DNA of 47,355 bases from Candidatus Omnitrophota bacterium (GTDB taxonomy: Bacteria > Omnitrophota > Gorgyraeia > Aquiviventales > Aquiviventaceae), in contig JACQHR010000010.1 in NCBI GenBank assembly GCA_016198905.1, positions 1-47,355 on the forward strand. The letters are read 5' to 3'. How positions within the stretch are numbered: the stretch's first letter is position 1; each line of letters begins with the position of its first letter. Shown here one piece after another: positions 40,694-47,355 of this stretch. Below the pieces are notes generated by a model. The model made no database searches. It worked only from the letters and a program-made list of their open reading frames with translations, and was not told where the DNA came from. The position numbers and the translations under genes are program-made.

Positions 40694-41286
40694 CTGTGCT
40701 GCTGCGTTGTCCGCGCAAGGGCGCGATAGCGAAAACAATCGGCGGTGTGGTCGTTGACCATGCCCACCGCCTGCATGTGGGCGTACACCACCGTCGGGCC
40801 AAGAAAGCTGAACCCTCGCCGCTTCAAATCCGCCGCCCAGGCCACCGCTTCATCCGTATACGCCGGGTAGTCGTTCAGCGTGCGGAATCTGTGGAGGATC
40901 GGCCGATGGCCCACCCACGACCACATGTACGCGGCAAACGTGCCGAACTCTTGCTGGACGTCGAGGAAACGGTTGGCGTTGTTGATGGCGGCGAGGATCT
41001 TCTGCCGGTTGCGGATAATGCCGGCATCGTGGAGCAGCCGGGTGATGTCGCGAGCCCCAAAATGGGCGACGCGCTGGACATCGAAGGCGGCGAAGGCCTT
41101 GCGAAACGCGGCGCGCTTGTGCAGCACCGTCCGCCAGGAGAGCCCGGCCTGAAAGGTTTCCAATACAAGAAACTCGTAGATCGTGCGGTCACGGTGCACC
41201 GGCACGCCCCATTCCTCGTCGTGGTACTTCAGATAGAGGGCGTCGCTAACCGTCGGCCACGGACACCGCGCCACAACATTACTCAT
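40690..41286 (-). CDS. tag: DNA-3-methyladenine glycosylase I
   Basis: A 198-residue Tag, which excises 3-methyladenine from alkylated DNA. CPWPTVSDALYLKYHDEEWGVPVH gives the first zinc Cys and His plus the EEWG motif; FEFLVLETFQAGLSW-type helix-hairpin-helix region follows, and VNDHTADCFRY gives the last zinc His and Cys. A start five codons upstream is possible. Confidence 0.95.
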   Translation of the reverse strand: MSNVVARCPWPTVSDALYLKYHDEEWGVPVHRDRTIYEFLVLETFQAGLSWRTVLHKRAAFRKAFAAFDVQRVAHFGARDITRLLHDAGIIRNRQKILAAINNANRFLDVQQEFGTFAAYMWSWVGHRPILHRFRTLNDYPAYTDEAVAWAADLKRRGFSFLGPTVVYAHMQAVGMVNDHTADCFRYRALARTTQQHS

Positions 41287-41380
41287 CCCCACCCGCTTCA
41301 TTTACCAACCACGCAGTATCCTACTTACACTGCATAGCTGATTGTCCAATCTATTGTCTCGCTCCCCACTCTGGATGAAG

Positions 41381-41836
41381 TCATGTGTCCGAGGAATTTC
41401 TATGGACGGTACTGCCCACCACCAGACCGGCAGCGATGAGCACCAGGTTCTTGATCACGAATTCCCCTTCCGTGGTGAGCAGCAGCGGATTCCCATATTG
41501 GAATGCGATGTCCGGCCGCAGCACCAGGACCAGAAACGTCCCCGCCATCTGCAGCCAGAACAAGAGGAGTGTGAGGCGCAGCGCGACGCGGAAGAGCAAG
41601 CCGGCTCCCACCAGGATCTCCCAAACCCCCAAGAAGGGCACGAACACGTCCGGCGGGAACCACGGGACCGCCGCGGTGACCAGCAACACGACGGGGCTGT
41701 GCCCGGAGACCTTCAGGGCGCCGAACCAAATGAACACGACTCCTAAGCAGATCCGCAACAGCCGGATGCCCCACGTCGCCATGAAGTCCACCATGGCGGC
41801 ATCCACCCTCTGCCGCCACCCCTTCAGCCTCATCAT
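41381..41836 (-). CDS. DoxX-family membrane protein
   Basis: A 151-residue protein with four membrane helices (IRLLRICLGVVFIWFGALKVSG, FVPFLGVWEILVGAGLLF, LTLLLFWLQMAGTFLVLVL, FVIKNLVLIAAGLVVGS). GVVFIWFGALKVSGHSP, FLGVWEILVGAGL and EGEFVIKNLVLI are typical of DoxX-like proteins. Function in this organism is unknown. Confidence 0.82.
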   Translation of the reverse strand: MMRLKGWRQRVDAAMVDFMATWGIRLLRICLGVVFIWFGALKVSGHSPVVLLVTAAVPWFPPDVFVPFLGVWEILVGAGLLFRVALRLTLLLFWLQMAGTFLVLVLRPDIAFQYGNPLLLTTEGEFVIKNLVLIAAGLVVGSTVHRNSSDT

Positions 41837-41870
41837 CTATCAGCTCCTATCTCTCTCGTCGTCATTTTGA

Positions 41871-41925
41871 GAGGTCGCCTCCCCGGAATTCCATGATTTC
41901 CCTGTCCCGATTTTCCCCGGTTTCT
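41871..41925. repeat. REP-like element copy
   Basis: GAGGTCGCCTCCCCGGAATT-type sequence ending in CCCTGTCCCGATTTTCC then CCGGTTTCTCC. It combines the GGAATTCC motif of 1126-1150 with the CCGGTTTTCC end of 44366-44416. Confidence 0.5.
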
Positions 41926-41946
41926 CCAGACGTGAGGCCGCGGACG

Positions 41947-41976
41947 TTGTCGGTGGAGGCCAAAAACAGGTATACT
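41947..41976 (+). promoter_or_regulatory. Promoter of the second receiver gene
   Basis: TTGTCG (41947-41952), 18-bp spacer, TATACT (41971-41976); an 80-nt leader precedes the gene. Confidence 0.5.
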
Positions 41977-42056
41977 TCAAACGATGTGCTGGGTTGAGAC
42001 CCTGGCGTCATTCATTCGATTGTACCTAACGGATGACAAAGGGGGTGGGCAATCGC

Positions 42057-42476
42057 ATGGCGAACAACGACGGAACGTGCGGGTCGCCAGCCCAGCGGAA
42101 GATCTTGATCGTTGACGACGAGCCGAAGATTTGCCGGACGCTCGCGCAGCACTTTGTGTTCAACGGCTACGAAGTTCGCAATGTGCTTCGGGGCGAAGAA
42201 GCCCTCTCCCTCCTTGGAGCGTACCATCCTGATGTGGTACTCCTCGATATTCTCATGCCAGGCATCGGCGGCATTGAAACACTCAAGCAGCTCCAGCACA
42301 TCAGCCCTCGCCCGAAGATCATTATCCTCAGCGCCGCGGATCACGAAGAAGTGATTCAAGGTGCGTTACAGCTTGGCGCGGACTTCTATATGATCAAGCC
42401 TGTCGACTTCGCGGAGCTCGAGCACGTGATCAATGGGTTCCTACCCACCCACCGAAAACACCATACGCCCTCGTAA
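42057..42476 (+). CDS. Single-domain response regulator (receiver)
   Basis: About 139 residues: KILIVDDEPKICRTLAQHF, VVLLDILMPGIGGIETL with the phospho-acceptor Asp, IIILSAADHEE in the switch Ser/Thr region, and FYMIKPVDFAELEHVI with the conserved Lys. No output domain. An upstream ATG at 42033 is possible, but the GGGGGTGGG run before 42057 fits better as ribosome binding site. No kinase is adjacent. Confidence 0.87.
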   Translation: MANNDGTCGSPAQRKILIVDDEPKICRTLAQHFVFNGYEVRNVLRGEEALSLLGAYHPDVVLLDILMPGIGGIETLKQLQHISPRPKIIILSAADHEEVIQGALQLGADFYMIKPVDFAELEHVINGFLPTHRKHHTPS

Positions 42477-42540
42477 TCCCTTTCGCCGACCGTCCCGTTC
42501 CTGATTGGTCTGTATTGAGCAATGGTCCCCAAATCCCCGA

Positions 42541-42567
42541 CACCAGGAGGCCCGCCTCCGGAGTCCC
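42541..42567. repeat. REP-like element fragment
   Basis: CAGGAGGCCCGCCTCCGGAG is a palindromic relative of the other GGAGG...CCTCC copies. It lies at the 3' end of the PEGA lipoprotein gene. Confidence 0.4.
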
Positions 42568-43056
42568 TCATTCAATCCGTCTAGCCGTTCTCTTCAGTTG
42601 GCCAACTTTTTCCCAATCTGGCTCTGGAGTCAGGACCACGGCGAGATACAGGCCGTCTCTCTTCATGAACGATGCTTGGCCTTGCTTGCGAAGCTCTGCA
42701 GTTATTTGGTCCGGGGTGAGCTTATACATCCCTCCGGAAAGCGCATCAATGGCCAGGCCAATCAGGCCGCCAAAGACGACATTGCCCCACACCCAACCAC
42801 TCACTTTGTGCGTCACAGTCGTTTCATAGGTTTCATAGCCGAGCATTTCAATTTTGATGAAGTGGTTCTCTTTCCTCTTCAAATCAGCTACAAGTGGCGT
42901 CTTGCCGGTCGGTCTGTTGTCGATGGCAACCGATGCGCCTGAGGGGATGCTCGCTATTCCTACATCTTGACGTGTTTGGTGGATCACCGTGGCACAGCTC
43001 AGTGATGTTGAGCAGGCCAGGACGGCTGCCAGAACACGCACGATCCCTCTGCACAT
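42568..43056 (-). CDS. PEGA-domain lipoprotein
   Basis: About 162 residues. Signal with lipobox SLSCA. VGIASIPSGASVAIDNRPTGKTPLVADLKRKENHFIKIEMLGYE is a PEGA domain, a small surface-exposed beta fold. A hydrophobic Gly-rich segment (WGNVVFGGLIGLAIDALSGG) and KLTPDQI follow, as in related small lipoproteins. AGGAGG lies 5 nt before the ATG at 43056; a GTG 6 nt upstream is less likely. Confidence 0.83.
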   Translation of the reverse strand: MCRGIVRVLAAVLACSTSLSCATVIHQTRQDVGIASIPSGASVAIDNRPTGKTPLVADLKRKENHFIKIEMLGYETYETTVTHKVSGWVWGNVVFGGLIGLAIDALSGGMYKLTPDQITAELRKQGQASFMKRDGLYLAVVLTPEPDWEKVGQLKRTARRIE

Positions 43057-43095
43057 CTGCACCTCCTGTTGTAATAGGACCGATTCTTATTTTTC

Positions 43096-43130
43096 TTAGG
43101 CCGTCCTTTTTAGGACGGCCCTGGTTTTCC
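43096..43130. repeat. REP-like hairpin element
   Basis: GGCCGTCCT and AGGACGGCC form a perfect 9-bp hairpin followed by CTGGTTTTCC. It belongs to the same family as 44366-44416 and 46305-46355. Confidence 0.65.
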
Positions 43131-43140
43131 CTCTGTTCAA

Positions 43141-43166
43141 TAAAAAGGCAGCCTAGGGCGGCTGCC
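43141..43166 (-). terminator. Rho-independent terminator after the 74-residue gene
   Basis: On the minus strand GGCAGCC (43166-43160), 6-nt loop, GGCTGCC (43153-43147), then TTTTTA. It supports the reality of the small gene upstream of it. Confidence 0.85.
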
Positions 43167-43186
43167 GTGGAATGCGTTAGCGCACG

Positions 43187-43411
43187 TTACGCTCGTGCAG
43201 GGGTTTCTCCAACGATCTCAAATGCTCGGCGCGTGGCCTCAAAGCGATCGTCACAGCGAATGCCCGCCTTGCGGAGGACGTCACTGAAGAGGTCGTGGTA
43301 CTTGGACCGCAATAAGTTGATCTCCTCGCGCGCCTGCCACTGATCCGGCGCCAGCGATTGCTCAAGGCGGATGAGATCAACGTAGATTTGTGCAGTCTCT
43401 TGAAGCGTCAT
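43187..43411 (-). CDS. Small helical protein, unknown
   Basis: A 74-residue protein, mostly predicted helix (LQETAQIYVDLIRLEQSLAPDQWQAREEINLLRSKYHDLFSDVLRKAGI). I do not recognise a family. A clear terminator follows 20 bp after the stop, which supports a real gene. No good ribosome binding site is visible. Confidence 0.55.
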   Translation of the reverse strand: MTLQETAQIYVDLIRLEQSLAPDQWQAREEINLLRSKYHDLFSDVLRKAGIRCDDRFEATRRAFEIVGETPARA

Positions 43412-43508
43412 ACGAATTCAGTAGCGTTGGTTTGCGTCGTCGACGCATCCTGACGGTAGGATACCGGCCATCACAGCGCTTGTCAACGACGGCACCAGCA
43501 CTGAATGA

Positions 43509-43530
43509 TTAGAACCGTCCCCTATTTTTT
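43509..43530. repeat. Short repeat AGAACCGTCCCCTATTTT
   Basis: The same 18-mer recurs at 46378-46395, next to REP-like units. It resembles end sequences associated with IS200-like (Y1) elements. Confidence 0.55.
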
Positions 43531-43536
43531 CACCTG

Positions 43537-43932
43537 TCATTCGCGTCTGAGAAGCGAAGGAAGATAACGAAGTCCTACAACGATCGGTCCGCCGAGTATC
43601 ACAACGATGTGAAGGTCACTGGGCCTGCGAACCGTCAGCATCAGCATGAACGATGTGAAGCCGATACCCACGATGCCAGCAACAATCACCGCCCACCGAA
43701 TCACCGGCCGCTGTTTGATCCAGGCAGGACCTGCCAGGATCACCATCCATAACGCCGCCATGCATGCGAGCGCGCCAATACCCAGAAGCACGATGCCGAT
43801 GGCATCAACGTCACCCCAGACATGAGGCACGACCCCTATCAGCAAGAGAACAGTTGCCGGACCGAAGAACAGCGTCGCCGGGAGCGCTCCCAGCAGCAGC
43901 TCAAGCCAATTGATCCACGTTAACTTCCGCAT
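43537..43932 (-). CDS. Small polytopic membrane protein, unknown
   Basis: About 131 residues with four hydrophobic segments (LLLGALPATLFFGPATVLLLIG, IGIVLLGIGALACMAALWMVILA, WAVIVAGIVGIGFTSFMLML, IVVILGGPIVVGL). MRKLTWINWLELLL at 43932 is preceded by GGAGGGAG, so it is preferred to the longer frame from 43980. No family is recognised. Confidence 0.6.
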   Translation of the reverse strand: MRKLTWINWLELLLGALPATLFFGPATVLLLIGVVPHVWGDVDAIGIVLLGIGALACMAALWMVILAGPAWIKQRPVIRWAVIVAGIVGIGFTSFMLMLTVRRPSDLHIVVILGGPIVVGLRYLPSLLRRE

Positions 43933-43988
43933 CTCCCTCCCCACCCCTCTACCTGTCCCCACGCTCAGAATTGTGTGCAAGGAATTTT

Positions 43989-44360
43989 CTACGAAGCATG
44001 CCGAGCAAGACTCACGGTAACGGTATCGCCGAATCTCGAGGAAGTAATCGTCAGATGGCAGGTCACGGATGCTCCACCATATTCATGAAGGAACGTTGCC
44101 TTGCCTGGCTGCGCGCCAAGCTTTGATGGCACGCCCGCAAGAACCTTCAGCCGGCCCACAATAGCGGGGTATAACACTTTGGCGGGCGGGGCGATTGGTT
44201 GCCAGACGCCGTTGACGCGACACTGCAGGCTCACGCTCTGTTCCAGCGGCTCAAAGCGGATCTCCTGCGCGCCTTCCTTTATCGCATGGGAGATCACTAA
44301 TTCGACAAGCCGCCTGACGGGCGGCTCTTCCTTCAGGTTTTCAGGGTTTTCGCCAGCCAT
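43989..44360 (-). CDS. Orphan GspE/PilB N-terminal-type domain (no ATPase)
   Basis: A 123-residue protein resembling the domain just before the ATPase core in type II secretion/type IV pilus ATPases: PPVRRLVELVISHAIKEGAQEIRFEPLEQSVSLQCRVNGVW, then LYPAIVGRLKVLAGV and GGASVTCHLTITSSRFGDTVTVSL. In GspE/PilB the same pattern reads VVRLVN-IIxEAIxxGASDIHIEP and GDxVVLRLL before the Walker A. Here it ends exactly where the RecA-like domain would start. The role may be binding or regulating a pilus ATPase; this is inference. Its ribosome binding site GGAGG lies in the adjacent repeat. Confidence 0.72.
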   Translation of the reverse strand: MAGENPENLKEEPPVRRLVELVISHAIKEGAQEIRFEPLEQSVSLQCRVNGVWQPIAPPAKVLYPAIVGRLKVLAGVPSKLGAQPGKATFLHEYGGASVTCHLTITSSRFGDTVTVSLARHAS

Positions 44361-44365
44361 CTCCC

Positions 44366-44416
44366 GCCTCCGGAATCCTCGTTAGGCGTTCCTATTCAGG
44401 ACGCCTCCGGTTTTCC
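44366..44416. repeat. 51-bp REP-like element, copy A
   Basis: It is nearly identical (two differences) to 46305-46355. It contains GGCGTTCCT-ATTC-AGGACGCC, an imperfect hairpin, then TCCGGTTTTCC. The CCGGAGG on the minus strand is the ribosome binding site of the gene starting at 44360. Confidence 0.85.
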
Positions 44417-44489
44417 TTCCCTTAGTCGGCTCTAGGAGGAACGCCTCCTGAACTTCGATGAAGCACTCACCCTTCATGATTCGTCGACA

Positions 44490-44605
44490 CCTGGAGGACC
44501 GCCTCCGGAATTCTCTTCCATTTTTCGTCCTATTCCTTCGCCTGCAACCTGTCCCCTCGGAACCCGGTACCGACCTTTCCATATTTTGTGTCACCGGAAT
44601 TTCTG
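44490..44605. repeat. Composite REP-like repeat region
   Basis: It contains GGAGGACCGCCTCCGGAATTC and, at 44548-44572, the CCTGTCCCCTCGGAACCCGG-TACCG repeat shared with 1799-1823, then TGTCACCGGAATTTC. It overlaps the 3' end of the neighbouring lipoprotein gene by a few bases. Confidence 0.6.
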
Positions 44606-45274
44606 ATCTTTGGGACGCTGGCCCTCCACGAAATACTTCACAATTCCGTTGCTATCAATTGCGACCATTTTCCACCTGGATCGGATGGGTCTCTGTAACC
44701 TGCTATGTAATTGTTGGCCTGAATAGTACCACAGCTCTCCAGAGAGGGTCTGCTCAATCACATTAGGCATACCGCAGACAGCTGATAGTGCATCCTTGTG
44801 CATGCCCTGCCGAATCCCTGTCGTCGGATCATCGTATTCGTGGACTACATACTGCTGAAATGGATCGTCTCTGTTCCTATCGTACATAAACGAGATCTGC
44901 CCATCGGAGTTGAAGCAGACTACTTTCCATTTTTTCTTAGCTGGCAGGCTTAGTTGCCGCAAGCGCTGGCTTGTATACCACCACTCATACGAACTCAGTT
45001 CCACGCTGGGATCACCCAGCCGAGCTAACACGTCTTCCTTGGTCATCCCACTCCGAAGGCCGGTAGCTGTATCTTCAACAAATTTCTGTGGCCTCGTTGG
45101 GGGTAAGACAGGTGGCGCTGTAAGGTCGCCCGCCGTCGGTAAGCTCACCACCGCATCATAGAGATCCCCGATAGGTGTTTCGTAGGCTGCATGTCGAAAT
45201 GATGTGCACCCTTGAATTCCAACGAACGCCGCAACGCTCAGCGAAAACAGGACTCTTGACCTATTAAAGGACAT
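44591..45274 (-). CDS. Lipoprotein with two BamE/SmpA-like domains
   Basis: A 227-residue lipoprotein (signal ending VGIQGCTS). Two tandem units share a pattern: LRSGMTKEDVLARLGDPSVELSSYEWWYTSQRL, and IRQGMHKDALSAVCGMPNVIEQTLSGELWYYSGQQL. Each matches BamE/SmpA (GMTxxEVxxxLGxP, then W-Y). After each unit comes a WKVVCFNSDGQISFMYD / WKMVAIDSNGIVKYFVE strand. BamE itself helps outer-membrane protein assembly; for this duplicated form only envelope location can be claimed. Confidence 0.78.
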   Translation of the reverse strand: MSFNRSRVLFSLSVAAFVGIQGCTSFRHAAYETPIGDLYDAVVSLPTAGDLTAPPVLPPTRPQKFVEDTATGLRSGMTKEDVLARLGDPSVELSSYEWWYTSQRLRQLSLPAKKKWKVVCFNSDGQISFMYDRNRDDPFQQYVVHEYDDPTTGIRQGMHKDALSAVCGMPNVIEQTLSGELWYYSGQQLHSRLQRPIRSRWKMVAIDSNGIVKYFVEGQRPKDQKFR

Positions 45275-45388
45275 CGGAAGGTATCCCTCTCAGAATCGAC
45301 CACAAAAGCAAAAAGCAGTCCGTTTAGGCTGTCTGTATTCTAGCGCAAATTCTTTCTTGAAGTGAAGTCGCGTAGCGCGGAGTAATAC

Positions 45389-45500
45389 GCTAGGAGGCGT
45401 TCCTCTCAGAACCGATGAAGCGATTCGACGACCCCCCAACCCCCGCCCCCGATTTTCTTAGGCGGTCCTATTAGCCCGGCCCTGGTTTTCCAGTTTCCCT
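45389..45500. repeat. Composite REP-like repeat region
   Basis: Contains GGAGGCGTTCCTCTCAGAACC, a C-rich tract, and TTAGGCGGTCCTATTAGCCC-GGCC followed by CTGGTTTTCC, a diverged copy of the hairpin unit. Confidence 0.55.
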
Positions 45501-46173
45501 AAGCCACTTCTTCTAGAACCGGGTTACCAATGAAGTCCGTAGGTTTCACTCGCCAAGCGTCAAAGGGCGAGATGGGATGCCCAACTTCGTTAAAAGCCTC
45601 CACAACGAGTTCTGAGCAGAAGAAGTTGTCCTGCACCTGGCAGAGCTTGCTAATTGCCGAGTTGTCGAAAATGAAATTGAGCCCCACAGGTGTAACAATG
45701 GAGAGTGCATAAAAAATCACACCTCGCATGTCGTAGCCATCCCCTACTTGTGAGGCGCACCATGCCACAAGCCGATCCAAGACCGCCTCATCCTTGAGAT
45801 ACTTGTGCCTGAAGGCGCGCAAGTAGTAGCCTTTCTGGATGTAATCATCAAGCCGCCACTGCCGGACGCCATTCGGTTTGGCCTGAGCCTCCCAGAGCAA
45901 TCCATCACCCTGGTAGATGGCGGCGTGCGTCCAGAACCGATGTTTCGGCTTTCTTGTTAGGATGTTCGCAAGCTGAATCTGATAAGAGTGGCTGACGGGT
46001 TGCTTCCCCGTCAGAATGATGTCGCCCTTCCTTAATCGCCTGACGTCCAGCGTTCCTTCATAGCGCGCCTTCTGGCACCACAAGAGCCGAATAGCTCCTA
46101 AGATGGCCGCCACAAGAGTCACTACCACGAAAGAAACTGGAACCAGGAATACCCAATCCATGACTGCCCTCAT
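45499..46173 (-). CDS. YiiX/YebB-like NlpC/P60-superfamily hydrolase, membrane anchored
   Basis: A 224-residue protein with one N-terminal membrane helix (FLVPVSFVVVTLVAAILGAIRLLW), then LRKGDIILTGK, HRFWTHAAIYQGDGLLWEA (catalytic His) and NFFCSELVVEAFNEVG (catalytic Cys). The His-before-Cys order is that of the permuted papain-like YiiX/DUF830 group. Such enzymes cleave peptide, amide or thioester bonds, often at the cell wall. The substrate is unknown. A second start at the fifth codon is possible. Confidence 0.8.
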   Translation of the reverse strand: MRAVMDWVFLVPVSFVVVTLVAAILGAIRLLWCQKARYEGTLDVRRLRKGDIILTGKQPVSHSYQIQLANILTRKPKHRFWTHAAIYQGDGLLWEAQAKPNGVRQWRLDDYIQKGYYLRAFRHKYLKDEAVLDRLVAWCASQVGDGYDMRGVIFYALSIVTPVGLNFIFDNSAISKLCQVQDNFFCSELVVEAFNEVGHPISPFDAWRVKPTDFIGNPVLEEVA

Positions 46174-46214
46174 CTAGGACCCTCACTCACGTGACCTCGA
46201 ACATCAGACAATTA

Positions 46215-46398
46215 CGTATTGAAACTCAGGAGGCATCCTAACTGTGCCAGGCTCATGGCCTTTAGGCGGTACTATTTGGGATGCCTCCGGTTTTCCCAAC
46301 CCCCGCCTCCGGCATCCTCGTTAGGCGTTCCTATTCAGGACGCCTCCGGTTTTTCTGCCTCCGGTTTTCCCAAAATCAGAACCGTCCCCTATTTTCCA
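46215..46398. repeat. Cluster of REP-like units including 51-bp copy B
   Basis: At least three units: GGCGGTACTATTTGGGATGCC at 46264-46284 with CCGGTTTTCCC; the 51-bp copy B at 46305-46355; and GCCTCCGGTTTTCCC with AGAACCGTCCCCTATTTT up to 46395. It fills the gap between the YiiX-like and OLD-family genes. Confidence 0.8.
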
Positions 46399-46402
46399 AA
46401 AT

Positions 46403-47355
46403 TCATTTTTCTGTTCTAGTCTGCAAATCCATACCGTTCAATTCATCGAGGAGTTTATTTGCTATCGTCCGAATAAACGGCGGGTAGTCCTCGCCCAAAC
46501 ATTCCTCTGTCACTAGGTTAACCCATGACTCTTTTACTCTATCGAGTGCCCTCTCCAGCTGAATCGGATCGGTTCCGATTCCACCCAATTGCTCAAGGAC
46601 AACTTTGATTACATTACCCCACTTACCGGGTTTCCTACCCCTATCTCCAGTTCCCAGCCTATATTTCTCAAAGTTCTCTACTGTAATAGGGATCTGCCGT
46701 GTATCAGTGAGTGCTTTACACGTGTAAGACAGGTCGAAATGGTCTTCAATCTCTGTCTCTCTTAGCTCCTCCTTACTTGGCAGGACAAAAAGATGCTGCA
46801 TATCAATACGATCCTCATTAACGCATTCCTGTTGTGCGCGATTTCCTTCGTCATCGGCGTCGAATACTGCAAGAAACGGCTGTAAGTGCGCATCGAAAAA
46901 CTTAACCAATGCGCGGACCCCGTTCGCACCCCTTCCGTGAACAATCCTCACGTCCCCACTATCAATGCGCGCTCCAATCTGAGGAGTCACTTTTCGAAGT
47001 GCACTCTCAAACAGACGTTCATCCGCCCTACCCTCTACAATCATTACAATCAGAGCATTTATTAGATTGTGTCCCGGCTTCACTCCAAGTACTTCCCTGA
47101 CTTTTCGCATGGTTGGGTTTGGTAGAACATGAATCGCCCGACCAGTCTCATCCTTAGTAAGCACGATGTTCGATGGTTGAGAACCCCGGCTCACCATCAC
47201 GGGTGAATGCGTGGTGATCACCACTTGATTTTCTCCTACGAGAGAACGAAGCGTTCTATTAATAATCTCCTGAGCATTAGGGTGAAGATGTAATTCGGGT
47301 TCCTCAATACCGAATATTAGACTTCTATGTAATGCTCCCCATTTTTCAAGCCGGC
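46403..47355 (-). CDS. OLD-family ATPase/TOPRIM nuclease, C-terminal part (cut by window end)
   Basis: The frame continues through the window edge. At the edge it reads LIFGIEEPELHLHPNAQEII, the ABC-type Walker B with the D-loop His (QVVITTHSPVMV) following, typical of OLD-family SMC-like ATPases. Residues onward form a TOPRIM domain: ALIVMIVEGRADERLFESAL with the Glu motif, and FLAVFDADDEGN with the DxD motif. OLD proteins act as nucleases in phage defence, alone or with partners such as UvrD-like GajB. Base composition is clearly lower in GC than the rest of the window, suggesting transfer. Any partner gene would lie outside the window. Confidence 0.85.
   Translation of the reverse strand, partial: RLEKWGALHRSLIFGIEEPELHLHPNAQEIINRTLRSLVGENQVVITTHSPVMVSRGSQPSNIVLTKDETGRAIHVLPNPTMRKVREVLGVKPGHNLINALIVMIVEGRADERLFESALRKVTPQIGARIDSGDVRIVHGRGANGVRALVKFFDAHLQPFLAVFDADDEGNRAQQECVNEDRIDMQHLFVLPSKEELRETEIEDHFDLSYTCKALTDTRQIPITVENFEKYRLGTGDRGRKPGKWGNVIKVVLEQLGGIGTDPIQLERALDRVKESWVNLVTEECLGEDYPPFIRTIANKLLDELNGMDLQTRTEK

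Noticed and set aside
44382..44594. 70-codon frame on the minus strand between the GspE-N-like gene and the lipoprotein gene
   Set aside because: It translates REP-like repeat sequence, is rich in Arg with no recognisable domain, and has no convincing ribosome binding site.
41871..46398. CRISPR array
   Set aside because: Repeats are of unequal spacing, differ in sequence and orientation, and no cas gene is present.

Overview
The window is a chromosomal segment of an uncultivated-looking, Gram-negative-type bacterium with moderately high GC. Evidence for an outer envelope is the set of predicted lipoproteins, two BamE-like proteins and a GspE-like domain. A fused SecDF, SpoIID, SpoVG, NrtR-NadA and the order yebC-ruvCAB-DUF2905-spoIID-yajC-secDF-recJ fit poorly studied phyla such as Omnitrophota or Nitrospirota/NC10 relatives. 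This placement is inference only. No rRNA or tRNA was seen, and no intergenic gap exceeds about 300 bp.

Layout. (1) 1-3945, accessory: the truncated end of an RHS/YD-repeat gene, two toxin-antitoxin modules (AbrB/RelE-like and VapB/PIN-like), then a short secreted RHS-core protein with a unique C-terminus, overlapped by a small lipoprotein gene. (2) 4002-6884: an exported beta-propeller protein overlapping spoVG, and a lipoprotein with an HEAGH motif. (3) 6915-8740: nrtR-nadA behind a promoter with two operator-like palindromes, closed by a terminator. (4) 8747-15734, minus strand: recG-rsmD-coaD-yceD-rpmF-plsX-fabH-fabD (lipid precursors, CoA, ribosome, repair). (5) 15814-24935: divergent rpmB, then the minus-strand yebC-ruvC-ruvA-ruvB-DUF2905-spoIID-yajC-secDF-recJ cluster (recombination and protein export). 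A 172-bp element bounded by inverted repeats sits at the 5' end of spoIID. (6) 24978-41836: a receiver protein, a PIG-L deacetylase lipoprotein, GNAT, HAD phosphatase, an aldehyde dehydrogenase / acetolactate-synthase-like pair coupled to a polytopic TPR protein, an endo/exonuclease/phosphatase, a 1206-residue multidomain GH5 glycosidase, mtnA, PilZ, PqiA-like, Tag and DoxX. (7) 41837-47355, accessory: a receiver protein and small envelope proteins (PEGA and BamE-like lipoproteins, an orphan GspE-N-like domain, a YiiX-like hydrolase), all separated by REP-like palindromic repeats, and finally an OLD-family ATPase/TOPRIM nuclease cut by the window edge.

The housekeeping clusters are compact, with 1-nt and 4-nt stop/start overlaps. 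The two ends are looser, rich in repeats and hold most of the unusual signals. The best candidates for something undescribed are the 172-bp element before spoIID, the REP-like family that truncates one toxin and supplies a ribosome binding site to another gene, the minimal secreted RHS protein with its overlapping lipoprotein, and the paired AGTGT-N7-ACACT operators before nrtR.
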